Below the pieces are notes generated by a model that was not told the DNA's origin, did not search any database, and saw only the letters and a program-made list of their open reading frames with translations. From Lachnospiraceae bacterium (GTDB lineage: Bacteria > Bacillota > Clostridia > Lachnospirales > Lachnospiraceae), in the NCBI GenBank assembly GCA_910576385.1, contig CAJTIR010000019.1, positions 1 through 64,000 on the forward strand: DNA of 64,000 nt, written 5' to 3'. Positions 1-7,590 of the stretch are shown piece after piece (within the stretch, counting starts at the first letter, position 1; every line of letters begins with the position of its first letter). A program made the translations under genes and the position numbers.

Positions 1-76
1 CCGGACAGCCCACTCACCTCCCCGTGATTTGTAGTATACCGAGTTCCCTACAAGAAGAATTATAAAGAAAAAATAG

Positions 77-115
77 GCTCAGGTAAACCATTTTCATTAC
101 GTTTTGTGCCTGAGC
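77..115. repeat. Inverted repeat spanning the hemB upstream region
   Basis: GCTCAGG at 77-83 is matched by CCTGAGC at 109-115, giving a 7-bp stem with a 25-base loop just before the hemB ribosome binding site. It has no T-run on the plus strand, so it does not look like a terminator. It may be a leader hairpin or chance. The first 76 bases hold no recognisable gene; all three forward frames close quickly. Confidence 0.3.
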
Positions 116-139
116 GAAGCGAAAGGAATGGATATAAAT

Positions 140-1123
140 ATGGAACTAATCCACAGGCCACGGCGTCTTCGTGGAACTGCCACGCTGCGTCAGATGGTAA
201 GAGAGACCAGAGTGAATAAGTCGTCTTTAGTATATCCTATGTTTGTGATAGAGGGGGATAATAGAAAGGAAGAAATTCCTTCTATGCCAGGACAGTACCG
301 TTACAGTATAGACCGTATGGAAGAAAAACTGACAGAATTGTGTCATGCTGGAGTCCCTGCTGTGATGTTTTTTGGCATTCCTGCACAGAAGGATGCCTTA
401 GGAACTAGCGCCTATCTTGAGGATGGAATCGTGCAGAGGGCATTTCGTAAGGCAAAAGAGGTCTGTCCTGAACTGTATCTGATCGGGGATGTGTGTATGT
501 GTGAATATACATCCCACGGGCATTGTGGAATATTGTGCGGCCAGGAGGTTGACAATGACAATACGTTGGGATTGTTGGCAAAGACAGCCTTGTCTCAGGT
601 ACAGGCAGGGGCTGATATGGTAGCGCCTTCTGATATGATGGATGGGCGTGTGGCGGCAATTCGCAGAGTGTTAGATCATAATGGCTATATCAATACGCCG
701 ATTATGTCCTATGCAGTCAAATTTTCCTCTTCGTTCTATGGTCCTTTTCGGGATGCTGCTAATTCTGCGCCATCATTTGGCGACCGCAAATCCTATCAGA
801 TGGATTATCACAACCGCAGAGAAGCCATAAAGGAAGCGATGCTGGATGTGCAGGAAGGAGCAGATATTGTGATGGTAAAGCCTGCAATGGCCTATGGAGA
901 TCTGATTCGAGAGGTTAAGGATCATACCGATATACCAGTGGCGTCTTATTCCGTCAGTGGCGAATATGCTATGGTGAAGGCAGCGGTTCAGGCAGGTTTT
1001 ATGGATGAGAGCAGTATTATCTGTGAGATGGCGGTCAGCGCGTATCGTGCTGGTTCAGATATCTATATCACTTATTTTGCAGAAGAATTGGCAAACTATA
1101 TGGATCAGGGCAGAATTGGTTAG
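140..1123 (+). CDS. hemB: Delta-aminolevulinic acid dehydratase (porphobilinogen synthase)
   Basis: Condenses two 5-aminolevulinate molecules to porphobilinogen, the second step of tetrapyrrole synthesis (heme, siroheme, corrinoids). The two Schiff-base lysines are visible at K194 (SYAVKFSSS) and K247 (VMVKPAMAY), and the metal-site cysteines C119, C121 and C129 (VCMCEYTSHGHC) mark the zinc-dependent type. The 327-residue length is normal. The frame is open upstream to a TTG at 104 and an ATG at 128, but AAAGGA (122-127) abuts 128 and only ATG 140 has usable spacing; it also gives the family-typical N-terminus MELIHRPRRLR. hemL follows after 15 bases, so the two are one transcript. Upstream hem genes, if present, lie outside the window. 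Confidence 0.95.
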   Translation: MELIHRPRRLRGTATLRQMVRETRVNKSSLVYPMFVIEGDNRKEEIPSMPGQYRYSIDRMEEKLTELCHAGVPAVMFFGIPAQKDALGTSAYLEDGIVQRAFRKAKEVCPELYLIGDVCMCEYTSHGHCGILCGQEVDNDNTLGLLAKTALSQVQAGADMVAPSDMMDGRVAAIRRVLDHNGYINTPIMSYAVKFSSSFYGPFRDAANSAPSFGDRKSYQMDYHNRREAIKEAMLDVQEGADIVMVKPAMAYGDLIREVKDHTDIPVASYSVSGEYAMVKAAVQAGFMDESSIICEMAVSAYRAGSDIYITYFAEELANYMDQGRIG

Positions 1124-1138
1124 AAAGGAAGAACAGTG

Positions 1139-2416
1139 ATGACGAAGTCAGAGCATTTATTTCAGAAAGCCGTACAAGTGATTCCTGGCGGGGTCAATTC
1201 CCCTGTGCGTGCTTTTGGCTCGATTGATAGTACACCAAGATTTATAAGAAGTGCTGAGGGCGCCTGTCTCTATGATGAAGATGGGAACTCCTATATTGAT
1301 TTTATTGGTTCTTGGGGACCAATGATATTGGGACACAGCCATAAGGCAGTGATAGAAAGTGTGACGCAGGCTTGCCAGCGGGGATTGAGCTTTGGAGCTG
1401 CGACAGCCGCTGAGGTAGAGATGGCGAAGTTAGTCTGCAGTATGGTTCCTTCCATTGAGATGGTACGTATGGTCAACTCTGGAACAGAAGCGGTAATGAG
1501 CGCCATACGTGTGGCCAGAGGTTTTACCAGGAGAGAGAAAATTATTAAATTTACGGGCTGTTATCATGGACATTTTGATGCGCTGCTGGTACAGGCGGGT
1601 TCTGGGGTGATGACAGCAGGAGTGCCAGGCAGTCTGGGTGTGCCCGCTGGATGTATCAAAGATACACTCTTGGCAGAGTATAATGACCTGGAGAGTGTGC
1701 AAAGGCATTTTGCACGATGTACAGAGGAAATTGCCGCGGTGATTGTGGAGCCAGTAGCAGCAAATATGGGAGTGGTACCGCCTGTCCCTGGTTTTTTGGA
1801 AGGATTGAGACAGCTCTGTGATAATAACGGTGCATTGTTGATTTTTGATGAAGTGATTACTGGATTTCGGTTAGGGCCGGCAGGTGCTCAGGGATATTAT
1901 GATATTGTACCAGATCTGACCACATTTGGAAAAATTATCGGCGGCGGGATGCCTGTCGGCGCCTATGGCGGCAGAAGAGATATTATGGAATTAGTAGCTC
2001 CCTTAGGCGGCGTATATCAGGCAGGTACTCTAAGCGGCAACCCGATTGCTATGGCGGCAGGAATTACTCAACTAACTATCTTAAAAGAACATCCAGAATA
2101 TTATCAGCAGTTAAATGAGCGCGGAGATTGGTTTTATGGGCAGATAGAGCAGTTTGTGAAGGCAGCAGGATTGTCTTGCAGAGTGAATCATGTAGGTTCT
2201 CTGGGATGTCTGTATTTTACAGACCAGACTGTTGTAGACTATGAGAGCGCCAAAACTTCTGATACAAAAGCTTTTGCAGATTATTGCAACTATATGATAG
2301 ATCATGGGATTTATCTTGCTCCCGCACAATTTGAGGCAATGTTTTTGTCATTGGCACATACCGATGAAATGTTAGAAAAAGTCTTAAAATGTATGAAACA
2401 ATATTTTGAATCCTGA
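1139..2416 (+). CDS. hemL: Glutamate-1-semialdehyde 2,1-aminomutase
   Basis: PLP enzyme of aminotransferase fold class I that converts glutamate-1-semialdehyde to 5-aminolevulinate, the substrate of the preceding hemB product. The motif LIFDEVITGFR and the PLP lysine K265 in TTFGKIIGGGMPVG are present, as are the N-terminal PGGVNSPVRAF and the SGTEAVMSAIR motif. At 425 residues it is full length. AAAGGAAG at 1124-1131 serves either GTG 1136 or ATG 1139; the ATG is preferred. It is the last gene of the hem transcript. Its presence implies the C5 (glutamyl-tRNA) route to aminolevulinate. Its paralogue is general class-III aminotransferases, but the GSA signature makes the call firm. Confidence 0.96.
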   Translation: MTKSEHLFQKAVQVIPGGVNSPVRAFGSIDSTPRFIRSAEGACLYDEDGNSYIDFIGSWGPMILGHSHKAVIESVTQACQRGLSFGAATAAEVEMAKLVCSMVPSIEMVRMVNSGTEAVMSAIRVARGFTRREKIIKFTGCYHGHFDALLVQAGSGVMTAGVPGSLGVPAGCIKDTLLAEYNDLESVQRHFARCTEEIAAVIVEPVAANMGVVPPVPGFLEGLRQLCDNNGALLIFDEVITGFRLGPAGAQGYYDIVPDLTTFGKIIGGGMPVGAYGGRRDIMELVAPLGGVYQAGTLSGNPIAMAAGITQLTILKEHPEYYQQLNERGDWFYGQIEQFVKAAGLSCRVNHVGSLGCLYFTDQTVVDYESAKTSDTKAFADYCNYMIDHGIYLAPAQFEAMFLSLAHTDEMLEKVLKCMKQYFES

Positions 2417-2445
2417 TTCAACTAGATGTATGGGTATAATTGTTT

Positions 2446-2460
2446 ACATCTTGTAGATGT
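2446..2460. promoter_or_regulatory. Short inverted repeat before the amidase gene (possible operator)
   Basis: ACATCT-TGT-AGATGT is a perfect 6-bp inverted repeat with a 3-base spacer, 30 bases after the hemL stop. A possible -10 (TATACT, 2533-2538) lies downstream, but no convincing -35 was found. There is no T-run, so it is not a terminator. Repressor binding is only a suggestion. Confidence 0.25.
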
Positions 2461-2600
2461 TTGCAGTGATATGCTTACTTTTTTCTTACAAAAAATTTAA
2501 AGAATTTTAATTTTTTTTCTGTCGAAATGTTGTATACTGTAAATGGTGAAAGAAAGCGGCATGGTTAAAAACCTACCATTAAGGGAGCGGAGAGATTACA

Positions 2601-3395
2601 TTGAACAATGAACAGAGAAGACGGCGGGAGGCATATCTGGCAAGAAAACGCCGTAAAAAACGCCAGAGGACGATTCAGATTTTAAAGCGTGTTGCAGTGT
2701 CTTGTGCGGCGATACTGCTTATTTTGTTTGTTTTGACAAAAATTGTTAAGCGTGATGAGGCGCCGCAGGCGGTTCAGGCACAGAAGGGTACAACAGTTGT
2801 CGAGAATACGGAAAAAGAGAAGGAAACGCCAAAGAAAAAGCCAGAGTTTCAGCAGAAAATAATTGAAGATGAGCCAGATTTTGAGGTGAATCTACTCACG
2901 CCCAATCCATATTCCAGGCCCCAGACTGCCTTAAAAGAGATAAGGGGGATTGTGATTCATTACACAGCCAACCCAGGAACTACAGCAAAGCAGAACCGCA
3001 GTTATTTTGAGAGCCTTAAGGACACCCAGCAGACAAAGGCAAGCAGTCATTTTGTGGTTGGAATTGATGGGGAAATTATTCAATGCATCCCCAGCACAGA
3101 GATTGCCTATACTTCGAATGACCGCAATGAGGACACGTTGTCCATTGAGTGCTGTCATAAAGATGCGACAGGGCAGTTTACCCAGGAGACCTATGATTCT
3201 TTGGTGGAGATGACTGCATGGTTGTGTGGAAAATTTAACCTTAAAGTGGAGAGCGTGATACGCCATTATGATGTCACAGGAAAGGAATGTCCCATATATT
3301 ATGTGAAAAATGAGGACGCCTGGAAACAGTTTAAGGAGGATGTACAGGAATATTTGGACAAGTATGGGAAAGAACCAGATGAATCAAAGGAATGA
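2601..3395 (+). CDS. Membrane-anchored N-acetylmuramoyl-L-alanine amidase (Amidase_2/PGRP fold)
   Basis: Predicted zinc amidase that cuts the muramic acid-L-alanine bond of peptidoglycan outside the membrane. A strongly basic cytoplasmic N-terminus (residues 1-28, many R/K) precedes one membrane helix at about 29-47, then a charged linker to about residue 95, and the catalytic domain. The expected zinc ligands are visible as His in VIHYTAN, His in VIRHYDVTG and Cys in GKECP, the T7-lysozyme pattern. The start is TTG 2601 with GGAG at 2590-2593 at proper spacing. The single N-terminal helix without a cleavage site suggests it stays tethered. Its 264 residues contain no cell-wall-binding repeats. 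Substrate and role (growth, sporulation or recycling) are not shown by the sequence. Confidence 0.88.
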   Translation: MNNEQRRRREAYLARKRRKKRQRTIQILKRVAVSCAAILLILFVLTKIVKRDEAPQAVQAQKGTTVVENTEKEKETPKKKPEFQQKIIEDEPDFEVNLLTPNPYSRPQTALKEIRGIVIHYTANPGTTAKQNRSYFESLKDTQQTKASSHFVVGIDGEIIQCIPSTEIAYTSNDRNEDTLSIECCHKDATGQFTQETYDSLVEMTAWLCGKFNLKVESVIRHYDVTGKECPIYYVKNEDAWKQFKEDVQEYLDKYGKEPDESKE

Positions 3396-3428
3396 TGCAT
3401 TAGAAAGTGGAGAATTACAGGAGAGTTT

Positions 3429-4907
3429 ATGGTAAGAGAACAATATGAATGTCTGAGATCAGGGCAGGATTTGAGACAGAATCTGATTGCTTTAAAACAG
3501 ATATTAAAGGAGGAGGGAGCCAGAAGGGAACTGCTTAAGATCCTTGCAGGAGATTACAGCATTCTGACTGGATTTCTGTCTGAATCTGATCCTAAAGTGC
3601 GCAAAAATGCAGCTATAGTGTTAGGAAGACTAAAACAGCGAGAAAATGTACTTCCTTTGTATGAAGCATATCTAAGAGAGACACAGCTTTTTGTAAAAAG
3701 TGATTATCTCAAAGCGCTGGCTGAATTGGATTATTCTGAATGTAAAGATTCACTGAACAAAGATCTAGAAAATCTTGAGCAGTATCAGCCGAAGGAAGAG
3801 GAGGAAAAGCATATCCGAGAAGAGCTGACGGCGCTGCGCAGGCTTGTGAATACAGGGAATTTCCATCAGAGACATAAATTCTGCGGTTATGATGAGACTT
3901 GGGAGTTGATTCTCACAACTGGCAAGAAATATCAGGAGATCACGGCGGCACAGGTGAAAGGCGGAGAAGTTTCGCTTTTAAAAAGCGGAGTGCGAGTGAT
4001 TACCAGCCATCTAAAACCTATTTTAGAGATCCCAACTTACCACGAGATATTGTTTCCATTAAAGCTGCGCAAAATTTTCGGTGAACCGAAAGAGGTGGCA
4101 AAAGCGTTGGCGGAATCGGATCTCTTGAGATTATTGGATAAAGCGCATAAAGCAAAGGATGCGTTTTATTTTCGTCTGGGATTACACAGTCCAAAAACTT
4201 TGGAACAGCGCAGTGCATTTACGAAAAAATGTGCCTTTGCCTTAGAACAGCAGACAGCAGGCAAGCTAAAAAATTCTGCTTCTGATTATGAACTGGAAAT
4301 TCGTTTGATTGAAAATCGTTCTGGCCAATTTTTGCCTTTGGTAAAGTTATATACTTTTACAGAGGAGCGTTTCTTTTACCGAAAGCATACAATAGCGTCT
4401 TCCATAAGACCAGAACAGGCAGCATTGATTGTCAGGCTTGCAAAGCCATATTTGAAGGAGCAGGCGCAAATTTTGGATCCATTCTGCGGAGTGGGAACTA
4501 TGTTGATTGAGAGAGATCGGTTATGCCAGGCAGGAATGATGTATGGGATTGACATTTTTGGAGAGGCGATTGCAAAAGCCAGAGAGAACACGCAGTTAGC
4601 TGACCGAGAAATATATTATATCAACCGCGATTTTTTTGATTTTTCTCATAAATATCTCTTTGATGAGATTCTTACAGATATGCCAGATCGAGGAAAAAAG
4701 ACAAGGGAAGAACATGATCAGTTCTATCAAGCATTTTTTGAGAAAGCAGGAGAAGTGTTAGCAGAACGGGGAAAAATGATTTTATACTCCAATGAGAAGA
4801 ATTATGTCAAAAAACAACTGCGCCTGCATAAACAATTTTCGCTGCTTAAGGAATACAGTATGGATGAGAAGGAGCGTTATTATTTGTTTATCATAGAAAA
4901 ACAGTAA
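3429..4907 (+). CDS. HEAT-repeat and SAM-dependent RNA methyltransferase (UPF0020/TrmG10-like domain)
   Basis: Two-part protein of 492 residues. The N-terminal part (about 15-110) carries alpha-helical HEAT-like repeats such as DPKVRKNAAIVLGRL. The C-terminal part (about 310-490) is a Rossmann methyltransferase with SAM motif I DPFCGVGTM at 350-358 and the catalytic motif IV variant TDMPDRG at 416-422, in place of the N/D-PPY seen in N2-guanine or N6-adenine RNA methylases. An RNA, probably tRNA or rRNA, is the likely substrate, but the base cannot be named. ATG 3429 follows AGGAGAG. It sits 33 bases after the amidase gene, so co-transcription is plausible. The HEAT fusion is the odd point: it may act as a docking module. 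Confidence 0.8.
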   Translation: MVREQYECLRSGQDLRQNLIALKQILKEEGARRELLKILAGDYSILTGFLSESDPKVRKNAAIVLGRLKQRENVLPLYEAYLRETQLFVKSDYLKALAELDYSECKDSLNKDLENLEQYQPKEEEEKHIREELTALRRLVNTGNFHQRHKFCGYDETWELILTTGKKYQEITAAQVKGGEVSLLKSGVRVITSHLKPILEIPTYHEILFPLKLRKIFGEPKEVAKALAESDLLRLLDKAHKAKDAFYFRLGLHSPKTLEQRSAFTKKCAFALEQQTAGKLKNSASDYELEIRLIENRSGQFLPLVKLYTFTEERFFYRKHTIASSIRPEQAALIVRLAKPYLKEQAQILDPFCGVGTMLIERDRLCQAGMMYGIDIFGEAIAKARENTQLADREIYYINRDFFDFSHKYLFDEILTDMPDRGKKTREEHDQFYQAFFEKAGEVLAERGKMILYSNEKNYVKKQLRLHKQFSLLKEYSMDEKERYYLFIIEKQ

Positions 4908-4966
4908 CTAGTTTTATGAGGTTTTAATAAACTACGAAAAAAATTATAAAAAAAATAAAATAGTTA

Positions 4967-4995
4967 TTGACAATTACGTATAAATTTGTTATTAT
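4967..4995 (+). promoter_or_regulatory. Sigma-A type promoter of the tRNA-Leu gene
   Basis: TTGACA at 4967-4972 (perfect -35) is followed after 17 bases by TATTAT at 4990-4995, in an A/T-rich setting, about 40 bases before the tRNA. This gives the tRNA its own transcription start. Confidence 0.8.
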
Positions 4996-5035
4996 TTTAA
5001 AGTCGTCAGAACGACATGGCGATACATAATCGTCT

Positions 5036-5119
5036 GCGGAAGTGCTGGAATTGGCAGACAGGCAAGACTAAGGATCTTGTGTCTGTATAGACGTGTGGGT
5101 TCAAGTCCCATCTTCCGCA
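5036..5119 (+). tRNA. tRNA-Leu (anticodon AAG)
   Basis: Class II tRNA of 84 nt. Acceptor arms GCGGAAG (5036-5042) and CTTCCGC (5112-5118) pair fully, with discriminator A at 5119. The anticodon stem CAAGA/TCTTG closes the loop CTAAGGA, giving anticodon AAG, which reads CUU (and CUC if A34 is deaminated). A long variable arm (GTCTGTATAGAC) and the T-loop TTCAAGT follow. CCA is not encoded. The tRNA stands alone, between its own promoter and terminator. Confidence 0.95.
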
Positions 5120-5127
5120 TATTTGTT

Positions 5128-5183
5128 AAATAGCCGTAAATCCAAGGTTTTTTAGTAAAATCGAGGATTCGCGGCTATTTTTA
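5128..5183 (+). terminator. Terminator of tRNA-Leu
   Basis: A 16-base stem, 5128-5143 against 5165-5180 (AAATAGCCG pairing with CGCGGCTATTT and TCC with GGA, two mismatches), is followed by a T-rich tail. Confidence 0.75.
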
Positions 5184-5277
5184 TCTTTGATTTTATAATT
5201 GTAATTTATGTTATATTACTATTACTAATAATATTTTTTGTCATGGCAAAATGATCGTTCCATTGAGATAAAAATTT

Positions 5278-5315
5278 AGGGTAGCTGGCGACTTATCTTA
5301 GTCGCCAGCTACCCT
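5278..5315 (-). terminator. Terminator-like hairpin after the chemoreceptor gene
   Basis: AGGGTAGCTGGCGAC (5278-5292) and its perfect complement at 5301-5315 form a 15-bp stem with an 8-base loop. On the minus strand it is followed by TAAATTTTTATC, a fair U-rich tail, 23 bases beyond the chemoreceptor stop codon. Confidence 0.75.
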
Positions 5316-5337
5316 GTTATAATCTATTGATTTGAGA

Positions 5338-7020
5338 TTAACTATTGCGGAGTCTGAATCGTCCTAACAGTTCTTTCATCAGAGAAGCTTGATTGGACAG
5401 CTCCATACTGGCAGCGGCAGATTCTTCACTGGTGGCAGAGTTTGTCTGTATCACACAGGAAATTTCGTCAATTCCTTTTGTCACCTGGGCAATAGCCTCT
5501 GATTCCTCTGCGGTAGCCTCTGTAATCAGATTAACGGATTCCAGAACATGGGTGGACAGATCTACTGTTTTGGCCAAAGAATCTGATACGTTTCTTACAA
5601 TATTGCTTCCTTCCTCGACGGTATTGATAGAGTGTTCGATCAGATCTTTGGTTGCTTTTGCAGCTTCGTCCGATTTGGTCGCCAGGCTGCGTACCTCGTC
5701 TGCTACCACGGCAAAGCCTTTTCCAACTTCTCCAGCGCGGCTTGCTTCCACAGCGGCATTCAATGCCAAAATATTGGTCTGGAAGGCAATGTTCTCGATG
5801 GTAGCGATAATTTTGCCAATTTTTGTGGAAGAATCGGAAATTCTTTCCATTGCCAAAACCATTTCACCCATAAGTTTCGTGCTTTCGGTAATTTGTCCGC
5901 TTGCGAGCCTGGAGTGGTCATTGGCCTGTTTGCTGTTGTGGGCGTTGTTTTTGGAGTTATTGGAGATTTCTGTAATTGTGGATGCAAGTTCCTCTACAGA
6001 ACTTGCCTGCTCGGTAGCGCCCTGCGCCAAAGCCTGGGAGCCGTTTGATACCTGCTGTGCCTCGGCGGCCACTTGATCAACACTGTCCTTGATTTGTCCC
6101 AGCGTACTGCTCAGGTTCGAATTGATAATTCGCAGTGACTGCAGCATGCCGCTCAATGCCCCAACATATATACTTTCATCCTTCGTGTCTACATCAAAAT
6201 TGCCATGTGCCATTTCTTCCAGAAGATGGCATTCATCATTGATTACTTCTGTCAGTACATACTGACTGGTTCGCAAAGCATCGCACATTGCGCCTAATTC
6301 GTTGCGGCTTTTGTAATTAACTGGAATATCCAGTTTTCCCTCGCTAAAGCCCTTGAGCGCGACACTGACTTGTCCCACTGGCTTTGTGATGCTGTAAATA
6401 ATCTGCAGCGCCATGATCAGTACCAAAACGGTTGCGGTTGCGGCAACTGCAAACATCGCATACCGTATCGACAGGCTGTCCTTTTGCTGCTGTGCAATAA
6501 TTTGATTCTGCTCGTTTAAAAGCGTGTCAGAAATTCCCTGAGCGACGCTAATCATGTCATTTAACTTGGGTGTACAATTGTTTTTGATCAGACGGATGGC
6601 GTCCGCCTGTTTGCCGGAATTGATGGCGTCTAAAATATCTGCCAGCTCACTGTACCAATCGGTCATGTCGGTGATATATTCGTCGACCTTGTCATCGGAC
6701 AAGGGATATACAGCCTTCAGTTCCTTCATGGATTCACTCAGCGTTTCCAGTGCGCTTTCTGCACGTGCCTGCAGATCAGCATTGTTTGGATCTGACGGGT
6801 CTAAAGCCATATCGCGCACATTTCGAGCCGCGTTATTGGTGTAGATACGACATTTTAGAATTAGTTCATTTGCCTTGACCTGGCTGTTAATGATGCCTGA
6901 ATATGTATTGCTTTGATTTTTCAGGATATTCAGCATTACAATTATGATTGAAACGGAGACCAGTATGGTGATACCAAATCCCAGAATCAAACTTAGCTTG
7001 ATTTTCATGTTTTTAAACAT
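5338..7020 (-). CDS. Methyl-accepting chemotaxis protein (4HB-type sensor)
   Basis: Transmembrane chemoreceptor, 560 residues. Membrane helix 1 at about 6-28, an extracellular four-helix-bundle type sensor to about 180, helix 2 at about 182-205, HAMP at about 205-260, and a long cytoplasmic coiled coil. The highly conserved hairpin tip is intact ([20 protein letters not shown], about residues 400-420), so CheA/CheW coupling is expected. A frame-open ATG exists at 7074, but ATG 7020 has GGGAGG eight bases upstream and gives [11 protein letters not shown], the normal start. No CheW-binding C-terminal pentapeptide for CheR is seen. The gene is monocistronic with its own promoter and hairpin. The ligand is unknown. 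Confidence 0.93.
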   Translation of the reverse strand: MFKNMKIKLSLILGFGITILVSVSIIIVMLNILKNQSNTYSGIINSQVKANELILKCRIYTNNAARNVRDMALDPSDPNNADLQARAESALETLSESMKELKAVYPLSDDKVDEYITDMTDWYSELADILDAINSGKQADAIRLIKNNCTPKLNDMISVAQGISDTLLNEQNQIIAQQQKDSLSIRYAMFAVAATATVLVLIMALQIIYSITKPVGQVSVALKGFSEGKLDIPVNYKSRNELGAMCDALRTSQYVLTEVINDECHLLEEMAHGNFDVDTKDESIYVGALSGMLQSLRIINSNLSSTLGQIKDSVDQVAAEAQQVSNGSQALAQGATEQASSVEELASTITEISNNSKNNAHNSKQANDHSRLASGQITESTKLMGEMVLAMERISDSSTKIGKIIATIENIAFQTNILALNAAVEASRAGEVGKGFAVVADEVRSLATKSDEAAKATKDLIEHSINTVEEGSNIVRNVSDSLAKTVDLSTHVLESVNLITEATAEESEAIAQVTKGIDEISCVIQTNSATSEESAAASMELSNQASLMKELLGRFRLRNS

Positions 7021-7069
7021 ATACTTTTCCTCCCAATTGTAAAAATATAATTCTTTCTTTGTGTATAAT

Positions 7070-7098
7070 ATCATACCATTGTATTTTATAATTTACAA
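7070..7098 (-). promoter_or_regulatory. Promoter of the chemoreceptor gene
   Basis: Read on the minus strand: TTGTAA (7098-7093), 17-base spacer, TATGAT (7075-7070). It lies about 50 bases before the RBS of the gene starting at 7020. The palindromic element at 7110-7304 sits immediately upstream of this promoter. Confidence 0.5.
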
Positions 7099-7109
7099 TA
7101 GGAATGAAT

Positions 7110-7304
7110 TTTGAGTTTCCCCATTTTTTATAATCACTGATATTTTAGCACCAAAAGGTCTTGCTGCCTTTGGCAGCATAGACATCTTGCACAAAAAGCG
7201 TCTGAAAAGCTAGCTTTTCCTAATGCTTTTATGTGCAAAGTGTTTCCATCATTTTATGATGGAAACCTTTTGGGGCTATGGATTACAAAATGGGGAAACT
7301 CAAA
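7110..7304. mobile_element. MITE-like palindromic insertion with 18-bp terminal inverted repeats and 8-bp target duplication
   Basis: The ends TTTGAGTTTCCCCATTTT (7110-7127) and AAAATGGGGAAACTCAAA (7287-7304) are perfect inverted repeats. They are bordered exactly by GAATGAAT on both sides (7102-7109 and 7305-7312), an 8-bp direct repeat that reads as a target-site duplication. Inside the closed stem are three further perfect or near-perfect hairpins: TGCTGCC-TTT-GGCAGCA; TTGCACAAAAAGC paired with GCTTTTATGTGCAA and enclosing GAAAAGCTAGCTTTTC; and GTTTCCATCATTTTATGATGGAAAC without any mismatch in its 10-bp arms. No ORF of any size is present. It is therefore a non-autonomous element of 195 bp, with a cloverleaf-like fold, placed between the chemoreceptor promoter and the promoter at 7337. 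The parent transposase family is not identifiable from the window. Confidence 0.8.
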
Positions 7305-7336
7305 GAATGAATCTATTGTGTGAAGGTAAGTGATTG

Positions 7337-7365
7337 TTTACAGATTTTAAAGGATATGCTATGAT
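7337..7365 (+). promoter_or_regulatory. Promoter for the 7450 small ORF and downstream operon
   Basis: TTTACA (7337-7342), 17-base spacer, TATGAT (7360-7365) with an extended TG-C just before the -10. It lies 33 bases right of the palindromic element. Confidence 0.6.
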
Positions 7366-7449
7366 AAAGTCACAATCTGCTTGGAAGTTCTACAATCATT
7401 TTATAAACAATAAAGTGTTTTTTCAGCAGAAATAAGGAAAAGAAATGAG

Positions 7450-7572
7450 ATGAAATGTATGTTAGTTTTTTTAATTGGCGGCGTGGTGCTGATTGCAGTA
7501 ATCATTGCAGTAATTGCGTCTGTGGCTGGAGCAGTTGCGGGCGGAGTGGTAGATGAAGAAAGTGAAGATTAG
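7450..7572 (+). CDS. Small single-pass membrane protein, 40 residues
   Basis: ATG 7450 to TAG 7572 encodes MKCMLVFLIGG, then a Val/Ile/Ala-rich hydrophobic stretch (about residues 5-33, ending AVAGGVV) and an acidic tail DEESED. AAGGA at 7434-7438 lies 11 bases before the start. One membrane helix with an acidic C-terminus is all that can be said; no family is recognised. A good promoter precedes it and the next gene starts 18 bases after its stop, with an RBS overlapping the stop, so the two are likely translated from one mRNA. It is too short for standard gene lists, and the reading rests on RBS, promoter and composition. Confidence 0.6.
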   Translation: MKCMLVFLIGGVVLIAVIIAVIASVAGAVAGGVVDEESED

Positions 7573-7590
7573 GAGAGGTGCCGTTTTATT

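Noticed and set aside
1-76. Gene end at the left edge
   Set aside because: All plus-strand frames stop within about 60 bases and no family is recognisable in so short a piece.
2446-2460. BlaI/MecI/CopY-type operator
   Set aside because: TACAnnnTGTA is only partly similar to the consensus and no such regulator gene is nearby; kept only as a low-confidence inverted repeat.
5393-6076. Long plus-strand ORF opposite the first chemoreceptor
   Set aside because: It mirrors the coiled-coil coding sequence of the minus-strand receptor, has no RBS and no recognisable protein motif.
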